Assembly (NCBI GenBank): GCA_903924465.1
Contig: CAIYBN010000054.1
Location: 1-64,000 of the forward strand
Length of the DNA: 64,000 bases
Direction of reading: 5' to 3'
Source of the DNA: an uncultured Myxococcales bacterium
GTDB lineage: Bacteria > Myxococcota_A > UBA9042
Made by a program: the position numbers and the translations under genes. This document shows positions 37,606 to 48,545 of this stretch, one piece after another; within the stretch, counting starts at the first letter, position 1, and the number at the start of each line of letters is the position of its first letter. A model generated the notes under the pieces. It saw only the letters and a list, made by a program, of their open reading frames with translations. It searched no databases and was not told where the DNA came from.

Positions 37606-39615
37606 TCACAGGTCGACAACTGGAGCAATATTGAGCTCTTTCGCCACCGCCAACGCGTCGGTCGCGGTGCCTTGCAGCACATCGAATTGCCACGTCGGCG
37701 CCAGATCGAGGCGCACCGTCTCGTCCGAGAAAGCCATCTCCGGCGTCGTCACGCTCACCCGCGCTGCCAGGTTCTCCAGCCGCGCATGTTTCACGACGTA
37801 CCAGCTTTTGCCGAGCCCAATCAGGCCGTTCGGTACCGGCAGCCAAACGTGATCCTCCTGAAATTTGAAGGCGCTGAACGGATAGCTACGCACCACGTCG
37901 TCCAGGAGCCCAGGGCTGTACTCCACGACATCGGCAAAGCGCGGAAACGTGACCTTGAGCTCGCGGCCGAAGGGATCGTTGTCAGGGCTTGCCGCACCAA
38001 ACGTGACGACCAGCCGCCAGCGCGTGGGCGTGATTTGCAGCCACTTCGTCGCGACCGTTCGGCCATCGACGGTCACCGTGACGTTCGACACGTCCGCGGG
38101 CGCATCCACGGTCGGCCACGCCTGCGTCGGCGGCGGCGCGATGTCCGCTGCCGTGCGTGCGCCCAGGTCCACCTGCGCGTGCGTCCAGCCCAGCGCGGTC
38201 TTCAAATCCGTCGCGAGCAGATGCGCGTCCGCCAGCAACAGCGGATTGTGGTCCAACGCATACTGGATTTCCGCCAGCCACGGATTCACGCCCGAGCAAT
38301 CGCTCACTTCCACGCGCCACAGGCCTTTCCACAGCGCATCCAGCCGCGCATCCTGGTTCGCCAGACCCTTGCCTTGCTTGGCCGCCACTTCTGCCAGCAC
38401 CTGCGCCGCGGCAATCTGCGTCCGTGCCTCGTAGCCACCGTTGCGCACTTCAAAGTCGTTCTCGTCCGTGCCCCACAGTCCACGCCCGCCGAGCCAGCGG
38501 TGCACCGAATCCGTGCTCTTGGGCTGCCACGTGCCGTCCAGCAGCGCCGGCACCTGCTTCTGCGCGATTTTCTCCGCCTTCAAATGCCGGACGTAGTCAC
38601 TGATGCGCGTCAGGTAGTAGCCGTTCTTCTCAGTCTGCGCGAGCTCGTTCTCAAATTCCGCCACACGCGCCGGATCGTGCGCCGCAGTCGTGGCAAAATA
38701 CGGATTGAGCGACTGGCCCTGGACCTCGGGAGCTGCGCGCAACTCGCCGTCGTCAAAGAAGTTCCACGCCAGATCGATGCCCGACGTCGGATCCACGCCC
38801 GCCGCGCCGACAATCAGGTCGCCGCCTTCCGAAGCGTAGTACGGCCACGGATTCGGGATGTCCTGGCGGACGTAGAAGAACAGGTTCTTGGGAAACACGC
38901 CGATGCTGTAGCCCTCGTCCACCAGCATCTTCTGCCGACCTTCGCCGGCCTGGCCTTCCTGATTGAACACGACGCCCGAGAGCGGCAGGCAGTGCTTGGT
39001 AAAAGTCGCCTTGGTCGCGGCGAGCGAGCGGTGCTGATCCTCGCGAGGAAACCCAAGGAAAAACTGGGCGTTGTAGTGAAAGCTGATCAGCTCCACCTGA
39101 CCGCGCTGCGCCAACTTGCGCAGCAGCACCAGCACATCCGGATGCCGCGCGGCCATCACCTCAATCATGTACGCCTGCAGCTCGATGTTGACGCCCCAGG
39201 TCGGGTGCTTGTCGTACATCTGCAGCATCGGCAGGAAACTCTCCTGAACGATGAAATCCTCGACCTTGTCGTTGGTCCAGCCCACGTTGTCCGGATTGCC
39301 AGTGAAGACGTGAGAAATGCCTTTCGCGTCAATGTATTCCAGCCCGCCGATGACGTACTCGATGTTGAAGTGGAACAAGCTCAGTGCGAATTTCTTGCGC
39401 GACACGTCCGGCGGCGTGGTCTCGACGTACGGTGAACCACCTGTTTCCGTGCACGTTTCCGCGATTGCCGTGGCATCCGCCGCGACATCGACCGCCGTGT
39501 CCGCCGTCACATCGTCGCTCGCCAACGCGTCGTCCGTCGCGGTCGCCTTGTTGCCGCACGCCAAGGCGCTCATGCCGAACGCGCTCAGCACGATCCAGGA
39601 TTGCCACGTACGCAT
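37606..39615 (-). CDS. Lipoprotein with glycoside-hydrolase-like (GH57/38-type) barrel
   Basis: Ribosome site GGAGGAAGG just upstream supports ATG 39613-39615; 669 residues. The signal ends SALAC (Cys20, weak lipobox), followed by an Asp/Ala-rich spacer (about 21-55). Residues about 70-400 resemble the seven-stranded barrel of GH57/GH38 and polysaccharide deacetylases: LFHFNIEYVIGG, NIELQAYMIEVMAARHPD, ELISFHYNAQFF, VVFNQEGQAGEG and GVFPKNLFFYVRQD. The Glu in FNQEGQ is a candidate nucleophile, but no firm family motif is proven. The C-terminal third is beta-rich and could bind carbohydrate. It is encoded 13 bases after the M13 peptidase gene. Role in surface polysaccharide turnover is inference. 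Confidence 0.6.
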   Translation of the reverse strand: MRTWQSWIVLSAFGMSALACGNKATATDDALASDDVTADTAVDVAADATAIAETCTETGGSPYVETTPPDVSRKKFALSLFHFNIEYVIGGLEYIDAKGISHVFTGNPDNVGWTNDKVEDFIVQESFLPMLQMYDKHPTWGVNIELQAYMIEVMAARHPDVLVLLRKLAQRGQVELISFHYNAQFFLGFPREDQHRSLAATKATFTKHCLPLSGVVFNQEGQAGEGRQKMLVDEGYSIGVFPKNLFFYVRQDIPNPWPYYASEGGDLIVGAAGVDPTSGIDLAWNFFDDGELRAAPEVQGQSLNPYFATTAAHDPARVAEFENELAQTEKNGYYLTRISDYVRHLKAEKIAQKQVPALLDGTWQPKSTDSVHRWLGGRGLWGTDENDFEVRNGGYEARTQIAAAQVLAEVAAKQGKGLANQDARLDALWKGLWRVEVSDCSGVNPWLAEIQYALDHNPLLLADAHLLATDLKTALGWTHAQVDLGARTAADIAPPPTQAWPTVDAPADVSNVTVTVDGRTVATKWLQITPTRWRLVVTFGAASPDNDPFGRELKVTFPRFADVVEYSPGLLDDVVRSYPFSAFKFQEDHVWLPVPNGLIGLGKSWYVVKHARLENLAARVSVTTPEMAFSDETVRLDLAPTWQFDVLQGTATDALAVAKELNIAPVVDL

Positions 39616-39628
39616 CGCCTTCCTCCAG

Positions 39629-41689
39629 CTACCAAACGGCACAGCGATTGGCCGGATTCATCGCGGTCCCCGCTTTGCACTGAAACGCTTCCGCAAATTC
39701 CGGCAGGTTGGACATCGGCCCGTTGACGCGGAACTTCGCCGGCGAGTGCGGATTGGTCTTCACCATCGTCTGCTCCATCTCCGGTCGCATCTTGCCGCAC
39801 CACGCTTGGGCGTTGGCCATGAACAGCTGCTGCTCCGGCGTGAACCCGTCGGCCACCTGCACTTCCTTCTGCTTTTCGCGCACTTTGCGCAGCGCGGCAA
39901 GCGCCATTTTCAGGCCGCCCATGTCGGCAATGTTCTCGCCGTTGGTCAGTTCACCGTTGACGAACAGCTTGGACTGCACTTCAAAACCGCTGTACTGCTT
40001 GGCCACGCACGTCGTGCGATCCTTGAATTGCTTCTCCACTTCCGGCGACCACCAGTTCTTCAGGTTGCCCTGGGCGTCAAACTGCGCGCCTTCGTCGTCA
40101 AAGCCATGCGTCAACTCGTGGCCGATGACCATGCCGATGCCGCCCAGATTGACCGCCGGACTGAATTTCGCATCAAAGAACGGCGGTTGCAGGATGCCGG
40201 CTGGAAACACCATGTGGTTGCGCTGCGGATCGTAGTAGGCATTCACCGTCGGCGGGCTCATCTGCCATTGCTCGCGGTCCAGCGGCTTGCCGATGCGCGC
40301 CAAATCGTACGCCACCTGATACATCGACGCCGCCAGCGCGTTCTTCGCGTACTGCTTGGCATCGGCGTCGAACGTGTAGTTGCGCCACTTGTTGGGAAAC
40401 CCAATCAGGAACGCCATATCCTGCTGCTTGCCCAGCGCCTTCGCGCGCGTCCCCGCGTCCATCCACGCCAGGTGCTGCAGGTTGTCGGCAAAGGCCGCGC
40501 GAATCGCACCGACCAGCTCCGTCGCAGCTCTCTTGCTGTCACCGCCAAAATGCAGCGCGACAAAGTGTTGGCCCAGCAGCTCGCCCAAGGAATCATCCGT
40601 ATCCTCGACGCAACGCCGCCAGCGCGGCTTCTGCTCAGCCTGCCCCGTCACCGCTTTCTTCCAGTTGAACGCTTCGTCGACAAACTTCTTGGGCAGCACT
40701 TCCGCCGTCGCCCGCACCACGTGCCAGCTCAGGTAATTTTTCCACGCCGGCAGCTTGGTCTGGGTGAAGATGCCATCCAGGCCGGCAAAGAACGCCAAGG
40801 AAGTCAGGTTCACGTCGGTCGGCGACACGTCCAGCGGCAGGAAGTAGGCGTTCCAGTCCATCTTCGCGTTGGCCTTGACCAACTCGGCGCGCGACATTTT
40901 GTTGTACAGACTCTTGGGATCACGCCGCTCGACGCGGGTCTTGGAAATCTTCGCCAGCGCCGTCTCCAGCGTCATGACGTCTTCCACCGCCGCCGTCGCG
41001 TCCTTGGGCTTCCAGCCGGCAAGCTCCAGCATCGCCTGCACGTGCTTGCGGTACGCCGCGCGCAGCTTGACCGAGCGCTCGTCGTCGTTCAAGTAATCGT
41101 CGCGATCCGGCATGCCGATGCCGCCCTGATCCAGCGAGGCAATCACCCGGGTCGCGTCGCCAAAATCCTGCTCAGCCGACAGGTGAAACAGCGGCTTGAT
41201 GCCGCGTCTATGCAATTTGCCAATCAGCTCAGGAAGTTGCTTGACATCCTTGAGCGCCTTGACGTCCTTCAGCAGCTCGGCAATCGGCGTGATGCCCGCT
41301 GCCTCGACCGCTGCCTCATCCATGCACGCGGCGTAGTACTTGCCCAGCTTGCTGTCCGAGTCCTTAGCCACGCCATCCAGGATTTCCCGCAACGCGGCTT
41401 CGTTGCGCTTTTCGATTTCGTCAAACGAGCGGTACCACGACGCTTCATCGCCAGGGATTTCGGTCTTGGCCATCCAGCCACCACATGCGAATTGGTAGAA
41501 ATCGGTGCACGGGTCAACGGCGCGATCCAGCGCTGCGGCGTCCAGACCCACGTCGGCAAGCGACACGTTGACGGTCACCGATGCCTCGGGAGCGGGTGCA
41601 GCAGGCGTAATCTGTGCCGGTGCGCCTCCGCAAGCGGTTAGCCATAAGGCAAATGCCGAAAGGGACACAGGGACAACAACACGACGCAT
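39629..41689 (-). CDS. M13-family metallopeptidase, lipoprotein (neprilysin-like)
   Basis: GGAGG upstream of ATG 41687-41689 fixes the start; 686 residues. Signal with lipobox LTAC (Cys20), then a Pro/Ala linker and the M13 N-terminal domain (DPCTDFYQFACGGWM). The catalytic region has NAYYDPQRNHMVFPAGILQPPFF (broken here at NHM), VIGHELTHGFDDEG (HExxH about 524-528, zinc ligands and general base), GENIADMGGL (third zinc ligand Glu), and the closing CxxW-type tail NRCAVW. This zinc endopeptidase family cleaves peptides of limited size outside the cytoplasm. It heads a three-lipoprotein operon and is divergent from the amidohydrolase gene across only 32 bases, so their promoters must overlap. 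Confidence 0.95.
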   Translation of the reverse strand: MRRVVVPVSLSAFALWLTACGGAPAQITPAAPAPEASVTVNVSLADVGLDAAALDRAVDPCTDFYQFACGGWMAKTEIPGDEASWYRSFDEIEKRNEAALREILDGVAKDSDSKLGKYYAACMDEAAVEAAGITPIAELLKDVKALKDVKQLPELIGKLHRRGIKPLFHLSAEQDFGDATRVIASLDQGGIGMPDRDDYLNDDERSVKLRAAYRKHVQAMLELAGWKPKDATAAVEDVMTLETALAKISKTRVERRDPKSLYNKMSRAELVKANAKMDWNAYFLPLDVSPTDVNLTSLAFFAGLDGIFTQTKLPAWKNYLSWHVVRATAEVLPKKFVDEAFNWKKAVTGQAEQKPRWRRCVEDTDDSLGELLGQHFVALHFGGDSKRAATELVGAIRAAFADNLQHLAWMDAGTRAKALGKQQDMAFLIGFPNKWRNYTFDADAKQYAKNALAASMYQVAYDLARIGKPLDREQWQMSPPTVNAYYDPQRNHMVFPAGILQPPFFDAKFSPAVNLGGIGMVIGHELTHGFDDEGAQFDAQGNLKNWWSPEVEKQFKDRTTCVAKQYSGFEVQSKLFVNGELTNGENIADMGGLKMALAALRKVREKQKEVQVADGFTPEQQLFMANAQAWCGKMRPEMEQTMVKTNPHSPAKFRVNGPMSNLPEFAEAFQCKAGTAMNPANRCAVW

Positions 41690-41721
41690 GGCACCTCCAG
41701 AACTGAGGCCGGAAGGATGCC

Positions 41722-42705
41722 ATGGACTGTGATTCTGAGCTACCATCGAATGCCATGCAGACGACCTTGCCCGAACTCGTTCCTTGTTGCGCAGAGCACA
41801 TGCACGTCCCGCGGCTTCGGCCACTGCCGCCGCCGTCGCCCGAGGAGGTCGCGCGCGTGCGCCGGCGGCAAGAGCAGGGCGCGCTGACGGGGCTCATCGA
41901 TGCCCATGTTCACCTGTTTCCCCAACCGCTCTTTGCTGCGCTGCACCGCTGGTTCGACACGAACGCCTGGCAGATCGCGTTTCGCGGCACGTCGGAGCAG
42001 GTGATCGCGCATCTGCACGAGCGAGGCGTTGCGCGGATGGTCGCGCTGGTTTTTGGCCACAAGCCGGGGGCGTCGCAGCTGCTGAACCGTTATCTGGGGC
42101 AGTTGGCGTCGGCGGAACCGTCGATTGTCGGCGTCGGGACCGTGCTGCCGGGTGAGCCGGACGCCCGCGCGATTGTCCGCGAAGCGATCGAGGTGCACGG
42201 CCTGCGCGGCATCAAGCTGCATTGCCACGTGCAGCGCGTGGCCATCGACGACCCGTTGACGCTGGACGTGCTGGCGGCGTGTCAGGAGTTGGACGTGCCC
42301 GCCGTGGTGCATGCCGGTCGCGAGCCGTCGAGTTCGGCCTACGGCGTCGATACGCACGCCCTTTGCAACGTGGCCCGCACGCGGCGGGTGTTACAGGCGT
42401 TGCCGCAGCTGAAGCTCGTCGTGCCGCATATCGGCGCGGACGAGTACGCCGACTATCTGGCGCTCTGCGACGAATTTCCGCACCTGTACCTGGACACCGC
42501 GATGGCGTGTGCCGACTACTTTCCCGAGTATCTGAATTGGGCCCAGTTGGAACGGCACGCCGACCGGGTGCTCTACGGCACCGATTTCCCGATTGTGCCG
42601 TATGAAATGGGGCGTGAGCGGGACGTGCTGGCGCGGCGGATTGTCGACGACACGGCGTTTGCGCGGATCATGGGCGGCAATGCCGCAAAACTATGGCGTC
42701 TCTGA
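41722..42705 (+). CDS. Amidohydrolase-2 family TIM-barrel metal hydrolase
   Basis: GGAAGG (41711-41716) five bases before ATG 41722 supports this start; 327 residues. The barrel carries the expected metal-site pieces: LIDAHVHLF (first strand HxH), GIKLHCHVQRV, VVHAGREPS, LVVPHIGADE and VLYGTDFPIVPYE, where the Asp is the general base. This is the PF04909 subgroup, which includes decarboxylases and lactonases that act on aromatic or acidic substrates; the substrate here is unknown. No signal peptide, so cytoplasmic. A Cys pair and basic region precede the barrel (about 15-55). Its last 15 bases overlap the end of the MepA-like gene on the other strand. Confidence 0.85.
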   Translation: MDCDSELPSNAMQTTLPELVPCCAEHMHVPRLRPLPPPSPEEVARVRRRQEQGALTGLIDAHVHLFPQPLFAALHRWFDTNAWQIAFRGTSEQVIAHLHERGVARMVALVFGHKPGASQLLNRYLGQLASAEPSIVGVGTVLPGEPDARAIVREAIEVHGLRGIKLHCHVQRVAIDDPLTLDVLAACQELDVPAVVHAGREPSSSAYGVDTHALCNVARTRRVLQALPQLKLVVPHIGADEYADYLALCDEFPHLYLDTAMACADYFPEYLNWAQLERHADRVLYGTDFPIVPYEMGRERDVLARRIVDDTAFARIMGGNAAKLWRL

Positions 42706-43791
42706 CGGCGCAGCTTCCTCGCGAGGCGTGTCGTCCTCCGGCAAGTCCGCTTGCACGTCCACGTCCGGCAGATCCACGGGCGCCGCGCAGCCATCCTTCG
42801 GACAGCGAAACTTGATGTGCGTATGGTTGTCGTGGCCACCGCCGTGCACAAGGATCGCGGCCCATTTGGTCGTGCGCGGATACTGAAGCCAGCGCGCCAG
42901 CTGTTCCGGCGTCGCGCCCTGCCGCTGCGCTTCGCGGTAGAGCATCGCCTGCACCTTGCGGTCCACGATGACCCGCGTCACCAGGCCCGAATCCAACAGC
43001 ACGCGCAGGAACAGCCACTCGCGGCGCGCGTCGAAGTTGTCGCGATTCGCAATCGTCAGGCGCTTGACGGGCTGCTTGTGGAAAAAGCCCACGTCCGCCT
43101 CCAGGCCGCCGCGGTGCTCGCGATGCGGTTTCAGGCAACCGCCGTGTTCGATGGAAATATCCTCAATTACCGGGCGATTTCCGCCCGGCAGCTTCTGGTA
43201 GACTTGGGCGATCGCGCGTTTGAGCAGATCGACGGCGAACGGCTGGCCCCACGCGCGGGACGGATTGATGACGATGTACTGCGACGTCGTCGGTCCCAGC
43301 GAGCGGCCCTCGCGCAAGTGCTCACCTTCGGCACCCGAGGCGATGACATAACGGCGTTTGTGCACCAGCGGCGTCGACGCTGGCAGAGCCAGACCGTTGA
43401 TGCGCTGAAATGCTTGAACCGTCAGATGGTTACGCGTCGCGAAGCTCTGCACGGTATCGCGAAACAGCGCCTTTTGCCGCCGCACCGGACACATCCCGGT
43501 CGGCATGACACCTTTGCGGATCGGCGAACTCGCACCCCGCGTGCGCTCGGGAATCGCCTCTGGGGGCTCGCTGTGCGTGGGCGCGCGCCGGACTGGCTGC
43601 GGCGCGGGTGCGTCGGACGGCGCAATCCAGTGCGGCTGGGGCGGGTGCGGCGCGTCCGGCGTCTCGGCCAGCACTGTTCGGGCAAACTCGCCGTTCGCTT
43701 CAGCCAGACGTCTGGGTTGCGGGGTGTTGCAGGCCACCAGGGGCGGCGCAATCAACAAGAGCAGGCAGAGCCGGTGGGGGATGCGGATCAC
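42691..43791 (-). CDS. Penicillin-insensitive murein endopeptidase-like lipoprotein (MepA family)
   Basis: A 366-residue precursor with lipobox LVAC (Cys21). A Pro-rich linker (about 25-95) precedes a module (about 95-155) that resembles LysM in spacing (FATRNHLTVQAFQRINGL). The LAS-peptidase core (about 160-330) has SIEHGGCLKPHREHRGGLEADVG, split at the zinc ligands His and Asp, and GHDNHTHIKFRC, which supplies the last His pair. These are the zinc-binding and catalytic positions of MepA, which cuts D-Ala-meso-DAP crosslinks in peptidoglycan. Attachment to a lipoprotein anchor would place it on the periplasmic face of the outer membrane. The last 40 residues are acidic. It is convergent with the amidohydrolase and lies 62 bases downstream of the OM protein gene on the same strand. 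Confidence 0.85.
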   Translation of the reverse strand: MIRIPHRLCLLLLIAPPLVACNTPQPRRLAEANGEFARTVLAETPDAPHPPQPHWIAPSDAPAPQPVRRAPTHSEPPEAIPERTRGASSPIRKGVMPTGMCPVRRQKALFRDTVQSFATRNHLTVQAFQRINGLALPASTPLVHKRRYVIASGAEGEHLREGRSLGPTTSQYIVINPSRAWGQPFAVDLLKRAIAQVYQKLPGGNRPVIEDISIEHGGCLKPHREHRGGLEADVGFFHKQPVKRLTIANRDNFDARREWLFLRVLLDSGLVTRVIVDRKVQAMLYREAQRQGATPEQLARWLQYPRTTKWAAILVHGGGHDNHTHIKFRCPKDGCAAPVDLPDVDVQADLPEDDTPREEAAPSETP

Positions 43792-43853
43792 GAATGGCGC
43801 CAGAAATCGTGGCCAGTCATTCGAATCGCGCCATCCCCCACCGCTGCCACATC

Positions 43854-45623
43854 CTAACGGAGCTGGATGGTGATGACGTCCGACGGACCGCCCGCGCCAC
43901 CCTTGGCGCCCTTCTTGCCCTTGCCGCCCTTGGCCGCCTTGGCTTTCTTCGGCGCTTTGACCTTCTTGGCTTTCTTGGCCTTCTTGCCTTTCTTGCCCTT
44001 CTTGCCGGTGTCCTTGGCATCGTCATCTTCGGCCGGCGCCGTCTTGACTTCCGGACCCGTCGCGACCGGCGGCGCCGTCGTGGCAGCCGATTCGCCGACC
44101 GCTTCAATCCGCGCCGGATCAATGCCACGCAGCTGTAGCCACTGCTTCACGCCCTCAGCCCGCGCCTGTGCGCCCGCCGCGTCTTCCGTGTACGACACCA
44201 GCTTCACCGTCACCTTCACGCTTTCGTGCTTCGCAAGCACTTCGGCGATCGGCTTCAGCACGCCCTCGCTGGCCTTGTCGTCCAACGTGATGCCGTGGAA
44301 CTTCGCGCCGGTGAACTTGGTGTCCAGCACCTTTTGCAGATCGTCCGGAACCGTGTCCGGGCAGCCATCCTGGTCCTGGTAGCCATTCTTGGTCTCCGGC
44401 TGGTTCGGGCACTTGTCGTTGACGTCGAGCACGCCGTCGTTGTCGTTGTCCGGATCCGGGCAGCCGTCTTCGTCCTGGAAGCCGTCCTTGTCTTCCGGCG
44501 TGTTCGGGCACTTGTCCAACTTGTCCGGAATGCCGTCCTTGTCGTTGTCCAGGTCCGGGCAGCCGTCCGAATCCTCAAAGCCGTCCTTGTCCTCGGCCTT
44601 GTCCGGGCACTTGTCCAAGTTGTCCGGAATGCCGTCGTTGTCGTTGTCCAGATCCGGGCAACCGTCGTAATCCTGGAAGCCGTCCTTGTCCTCGGCGTCG
44701 TTCGGGCACTTGTCTTCAGCGTCCAGAATGCCGTCGCCGTCGTTATCCGGATCCGGGCAACCATCGTTGTCCTGGAAGCCATCGCGGTCTTCCGGCTGGT
44801 CCGGGCATTTGTCGTACGGATCCAGGATGCCGTCGCCGTCGCTGTCGCCCGGCTTGCCGCCCAGCGTGTAGACAAACGCCAGCATGGCTTCCATGTTGCC
44901 GGTGATCGCGTGGCCGCTCAGGCCCTTGGTGCTGACGAAGCGCGCGTCCAAGCGCACGCCCATGTCGTGCAACGCCTGCCACTGAGCGCCGCCGCCGATC
45001 ATCCAGGCGCTATCCGCGTCGGCGGTGCCTTTCACGTACAGCTTCTTCGCCGCAAGCGTCGTCGTGGAGTCCGCGGACTTGAAGATGTCGACGCCGCCGC
45101 CCGCGTTGAGGAACGGCCGAACCGAGTAGCTTTCGTCGAGGAATTTGTAGATGGCCAGAGCGCGCACACCGAAGATGTTCGCGCGGCCGGTCGAGCCGTT
45201 GATGCCGGTCAGGTTGGTCGGCACGTATTTGCCTTCCACTTCCAAGCCGAGGTCGCCGACGCCGAGGCCTTCGAACAACCAAGCCGTACCGCGCAGGCCG
45301 ATGAGCACCGCGTCGCCGACTTTCACCAGGCGGTTGGACGTGGTCGCGCCGGTCGCCGGGTCGATGTAGTAGTCGGAGTTGCCCAAGCCTGTGTTGCTGG
45401 AGAGAGCATCATAGCCGACGCCGAGACCCAAGTCCCACTTCATGGGCCAGTGATCGGGACGAGGCTGGTCGCCCGTTTCCGAAATGGCTGGCAAGGCGGC
45501 AGCAGCAGGCGCGGCAGGCGCATCAGCAGCGAGCGCCGGTGAGGCTACGACGAGCGACAACGCGGCCGGCAGCGAGAGTGCGGCGAGCAGCGCCGACAAA
45601 CGACAGGTGAGCAGTGAGCGCAT
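43854..45623 (-). CDS. Outer-membrane beta-barrel protein with TSP3 repeats and OmpA-like tail
   Basis: GGGAGG five bases before ATG 45621-45623 supports this start; 589 residues. A signal peptide (cleavage after ALA near 33), then a barrel-like domain (about 60-290: GLGVGYDA, VRPFLNAGGGVDIF, DARFVSTKGL). Six thrombospondin-3 units of type DxDxDGIxDxxDKCP.xPEDKDGFxDxDGCPD (about 295-440) form a calcium-binding rod. The tail holds a shortened OmpA-like domain (about 445-530) in which the peptidoglycan-binding Asp is Glu and a few residues are missing, and a Lys/Ala-rich region (about 540-580). It probably spans the outer membrane or projects towards the wall. The paralogue at 46029 has the same plan. 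An inverted repeat lies in its leader. Confidence 0.85.
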   Translation of the reverse strand: MRSLLTCRLSALLAALSLPAALSLVVASPALAADAPAAPAAAALPAISETGDQPRPDHWPMKWDLGLGVGYDALSSNTGLGNSDYYIDPATGATTSNRLVKVGDAVLIGLRGTAWLFEGLGVGDLGLEVEGKYVPTNLTGINGSTGRANIFGVRALAIYKFLDESYSVRPFLNAGGGVDIFKSADSTTTLAAKKLYVKGTADADSAWMIGGGAQWQALHDMGVRLDARFVSTKGLSGHAITGNMEAMLAFVYTLGGKPGDSDGDGILDPYDKCPDQPEDRDGFQDNDGCPDPDNDGDGILDAEDKCPNDAEDKDGFQDYDGCPDLDNDNDGIPDNLDKCPDKAEDKDGFEDSDGCPDLDNDKDGIPDKLDKCPNTPEDKDGFQDEDGCPDPDNDNDGVLDVNDKCPNQPETKNGYQDQDGCPDTVPDDLQKVLDTKFTGAKFHGITLDDKASEGVLKPIAEVLAKHESVKVTVKLVSYTEDAAGAQARAEGVKQWLQLRGIDPARIEAVGESAATTAPPVATGPEVKTAPAEDDDAKDTGKKGKKGKKAKKAKKVKAPKKAKAAKGGKGKKGAKGGAGGPSDVITIQLR

Positions 45624-45651
45624 AGAACCTCCCAGAAGAACGAAACGAGAC

Positions 45652-45669
45652 TTGGTGCCAAATCACCAA
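45652..45669. promoter_or_regulatory. Inverted repeat TTGGTG/CACCAA near an OM protein start
   Basis: Six-base arms separated by six bases lie about 30-46 bases before ATG 45621-45623 on the minus strand, where an operator or 5'-leader hairpin would sit. Confidence 0.3.
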
Positions 45670-45954
45670 ACAAGACGGCGCGCGCGAGCGAGCCACACAG
45701 CGTTCAAGTTGCTTGCATCTGACGACGACAGCGGTGTCGCTTACGCAAACGTGCCGCGAGGATACGCAGGTTTTATACGGCTGGCAACCGGATGCCTGCG
45801 CGCAACGAACAGGACGCGGTCACACGGTTTGCTGGTCACGCAAGCATCACCCAGCGCCGATTGCCGTGAACCTTGGCAGCGATTCTCGCCAGTTCTCTTT
45901 GCGCGAGCCCGCACGTCCAAGCCGCGCACCTCAGACAGCCGTGCGACGCCGGTC

Positions 45955-45970
45955 ATTTCGCGCGCGAAAT
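45955..45970. promoter_or_regulatory. Perfect 16-base palindrome ATTTCGCGCGCGAAAT
   Basis: The sequence equals its own reverse complement. It lies 58 bases beyond the stop of the upstream OM protein gene and about 330 bases before the next gene's start, so it could be a terminator stem or an operator. Confidence 0.3.
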
Positions 45971-46028
45971 CCGCAGTGAACCGCGCGGGTTCCTGTGGCG
46001 AATTGTGAAGCACGCCGGGCGCAGCGCA

Positions 46029-47699
<1,671 letters not shown>

Positions 47700-47789
47700 C
47701 TTGTCCTCGTTTGACTCACGGACCCGGCGCCGCTCACGGCTCGCTGCATCCGCCTGAACTGCCGATTGAAGCAGCATTTGTCGCGCCAC

Positions 47790-48542
47790 TCAAGCCGCTC
47801 GCTGGCAGAGGGCCCAGAAACTCAAGCCAGGCAGCGGCAGCACCGCCCGCGCGGCGGCGTGCGAAACGGCGTTGTCCAAGTCGAGGGCAGCCTGCACCGT
47901 GCGTGTCACCAGCGCCCCGTGCGTCCACGCGATCGTCGGCTGATGCGCGGTCGCGGGCGGCCGCAGCCGTTCACCGGCCACCGTCAGAATCCGTGGCAAA
48001 AGCAGCGAGTGAAACAAGCCGCCGGACTCAAGAATTCGCAGACCAGCGCCCTCCAGTACGGCTTTCGCCTGAGCCGGCGCGTACCGGCGATGATGGTGCA
48101 GCCACGTGTCATGGCGCGAGAACAACGGCTGCCACGCCGGCACGGTGAACAGCAGCCAACCGCCCGGTTTGAGCGATTCGGCGACCAGTTCCGCCAAAAA
48201 GTCGCGATCGTGCTCGACGTGCTCCAACACATCCAGCAGCAGGATCAGGTCATGCTGCGTCTCCGGTCGTGTCGCGGTCAGGGCGATGTTGGATGGAAGA
48301 TCTTTCGACAATTCATGAATAGATTCATCGGTGTATTCTGCGTCCCAGCAGTCAATATGCGACGTGTCGCCAATCAATGCATTGAAATGATTTGAGAACC
48401 AGGCATCTCCTGCGCCGGCATCGAGCACGCTGTGCACGCGTGGCAACAGGCCACGGCGGCGCAGCACCTCGGTCAGAAACTGAAAACGCGCGACTTCCCA
48501 AGGATGTCGTTGCGTGGTCACGTGATGTTCGCGCAGGTCCAT
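47790..48542 (-). CDS. SAM-dependent methyltransferase, class I
   Basis: A 250-residue protein with the methyltransferase core: motif I VLDAGAGDAWFS (about 38-49), acidic loop CWDAEYTDES, motif IV region LILLLDVLEHVEHD and post-motif LKPGGWLLFTVPAWQPLF, where the HHHRRYAPAQ loop is typical of the Methyltransf_11/23 groups acting on quinones, lipids or sugars. The substrate is not apparent. A hydrophobic stretch near the C-terminus may be a helix for membrane contact. It begins three bases after the stop of the OM-protein gene upstream, so the two are co-transcribed. Its own stop lies 90 bases from the next OM gene start. Confidence 0.85.
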   Translation of the reverse strand: MDLREHHVTTQRHPWEVARFQFLTEVLRRRGLLPRVHSVLDAGAGDAWFSNHFNALIGDTSHIDCWDAEYTDESIHELSKDLPSNIALTATRPETQHDLILLLDVLEHVEHDRDFLAELVAESLKPGGWLLFTVPAWQPLFSRHDTWLHHHRRYAPAQAKAVLEGAGLRILESGGLFHSLLLPRILTVAGERLRPPATAHQPTIAWTHGALVTRTVQAALDLDNAVSHAAARAVLPLPGLSFWALCQRAA

Positions 48543-48545
48543 GAT

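Larger units (their letters stand above)
45624..46028. other. 405-base gap between the two OM protein genes
   Basis: No gene is supported here. It holds an inverted repeat in the leader of the downstream gene (TTGGTG/CACCAA, 45652-45669) and a perfect 16-base palindrome (45955-45970). No tRNA, rRNA or other RNA gene was recognised. Confidence 0.5.
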
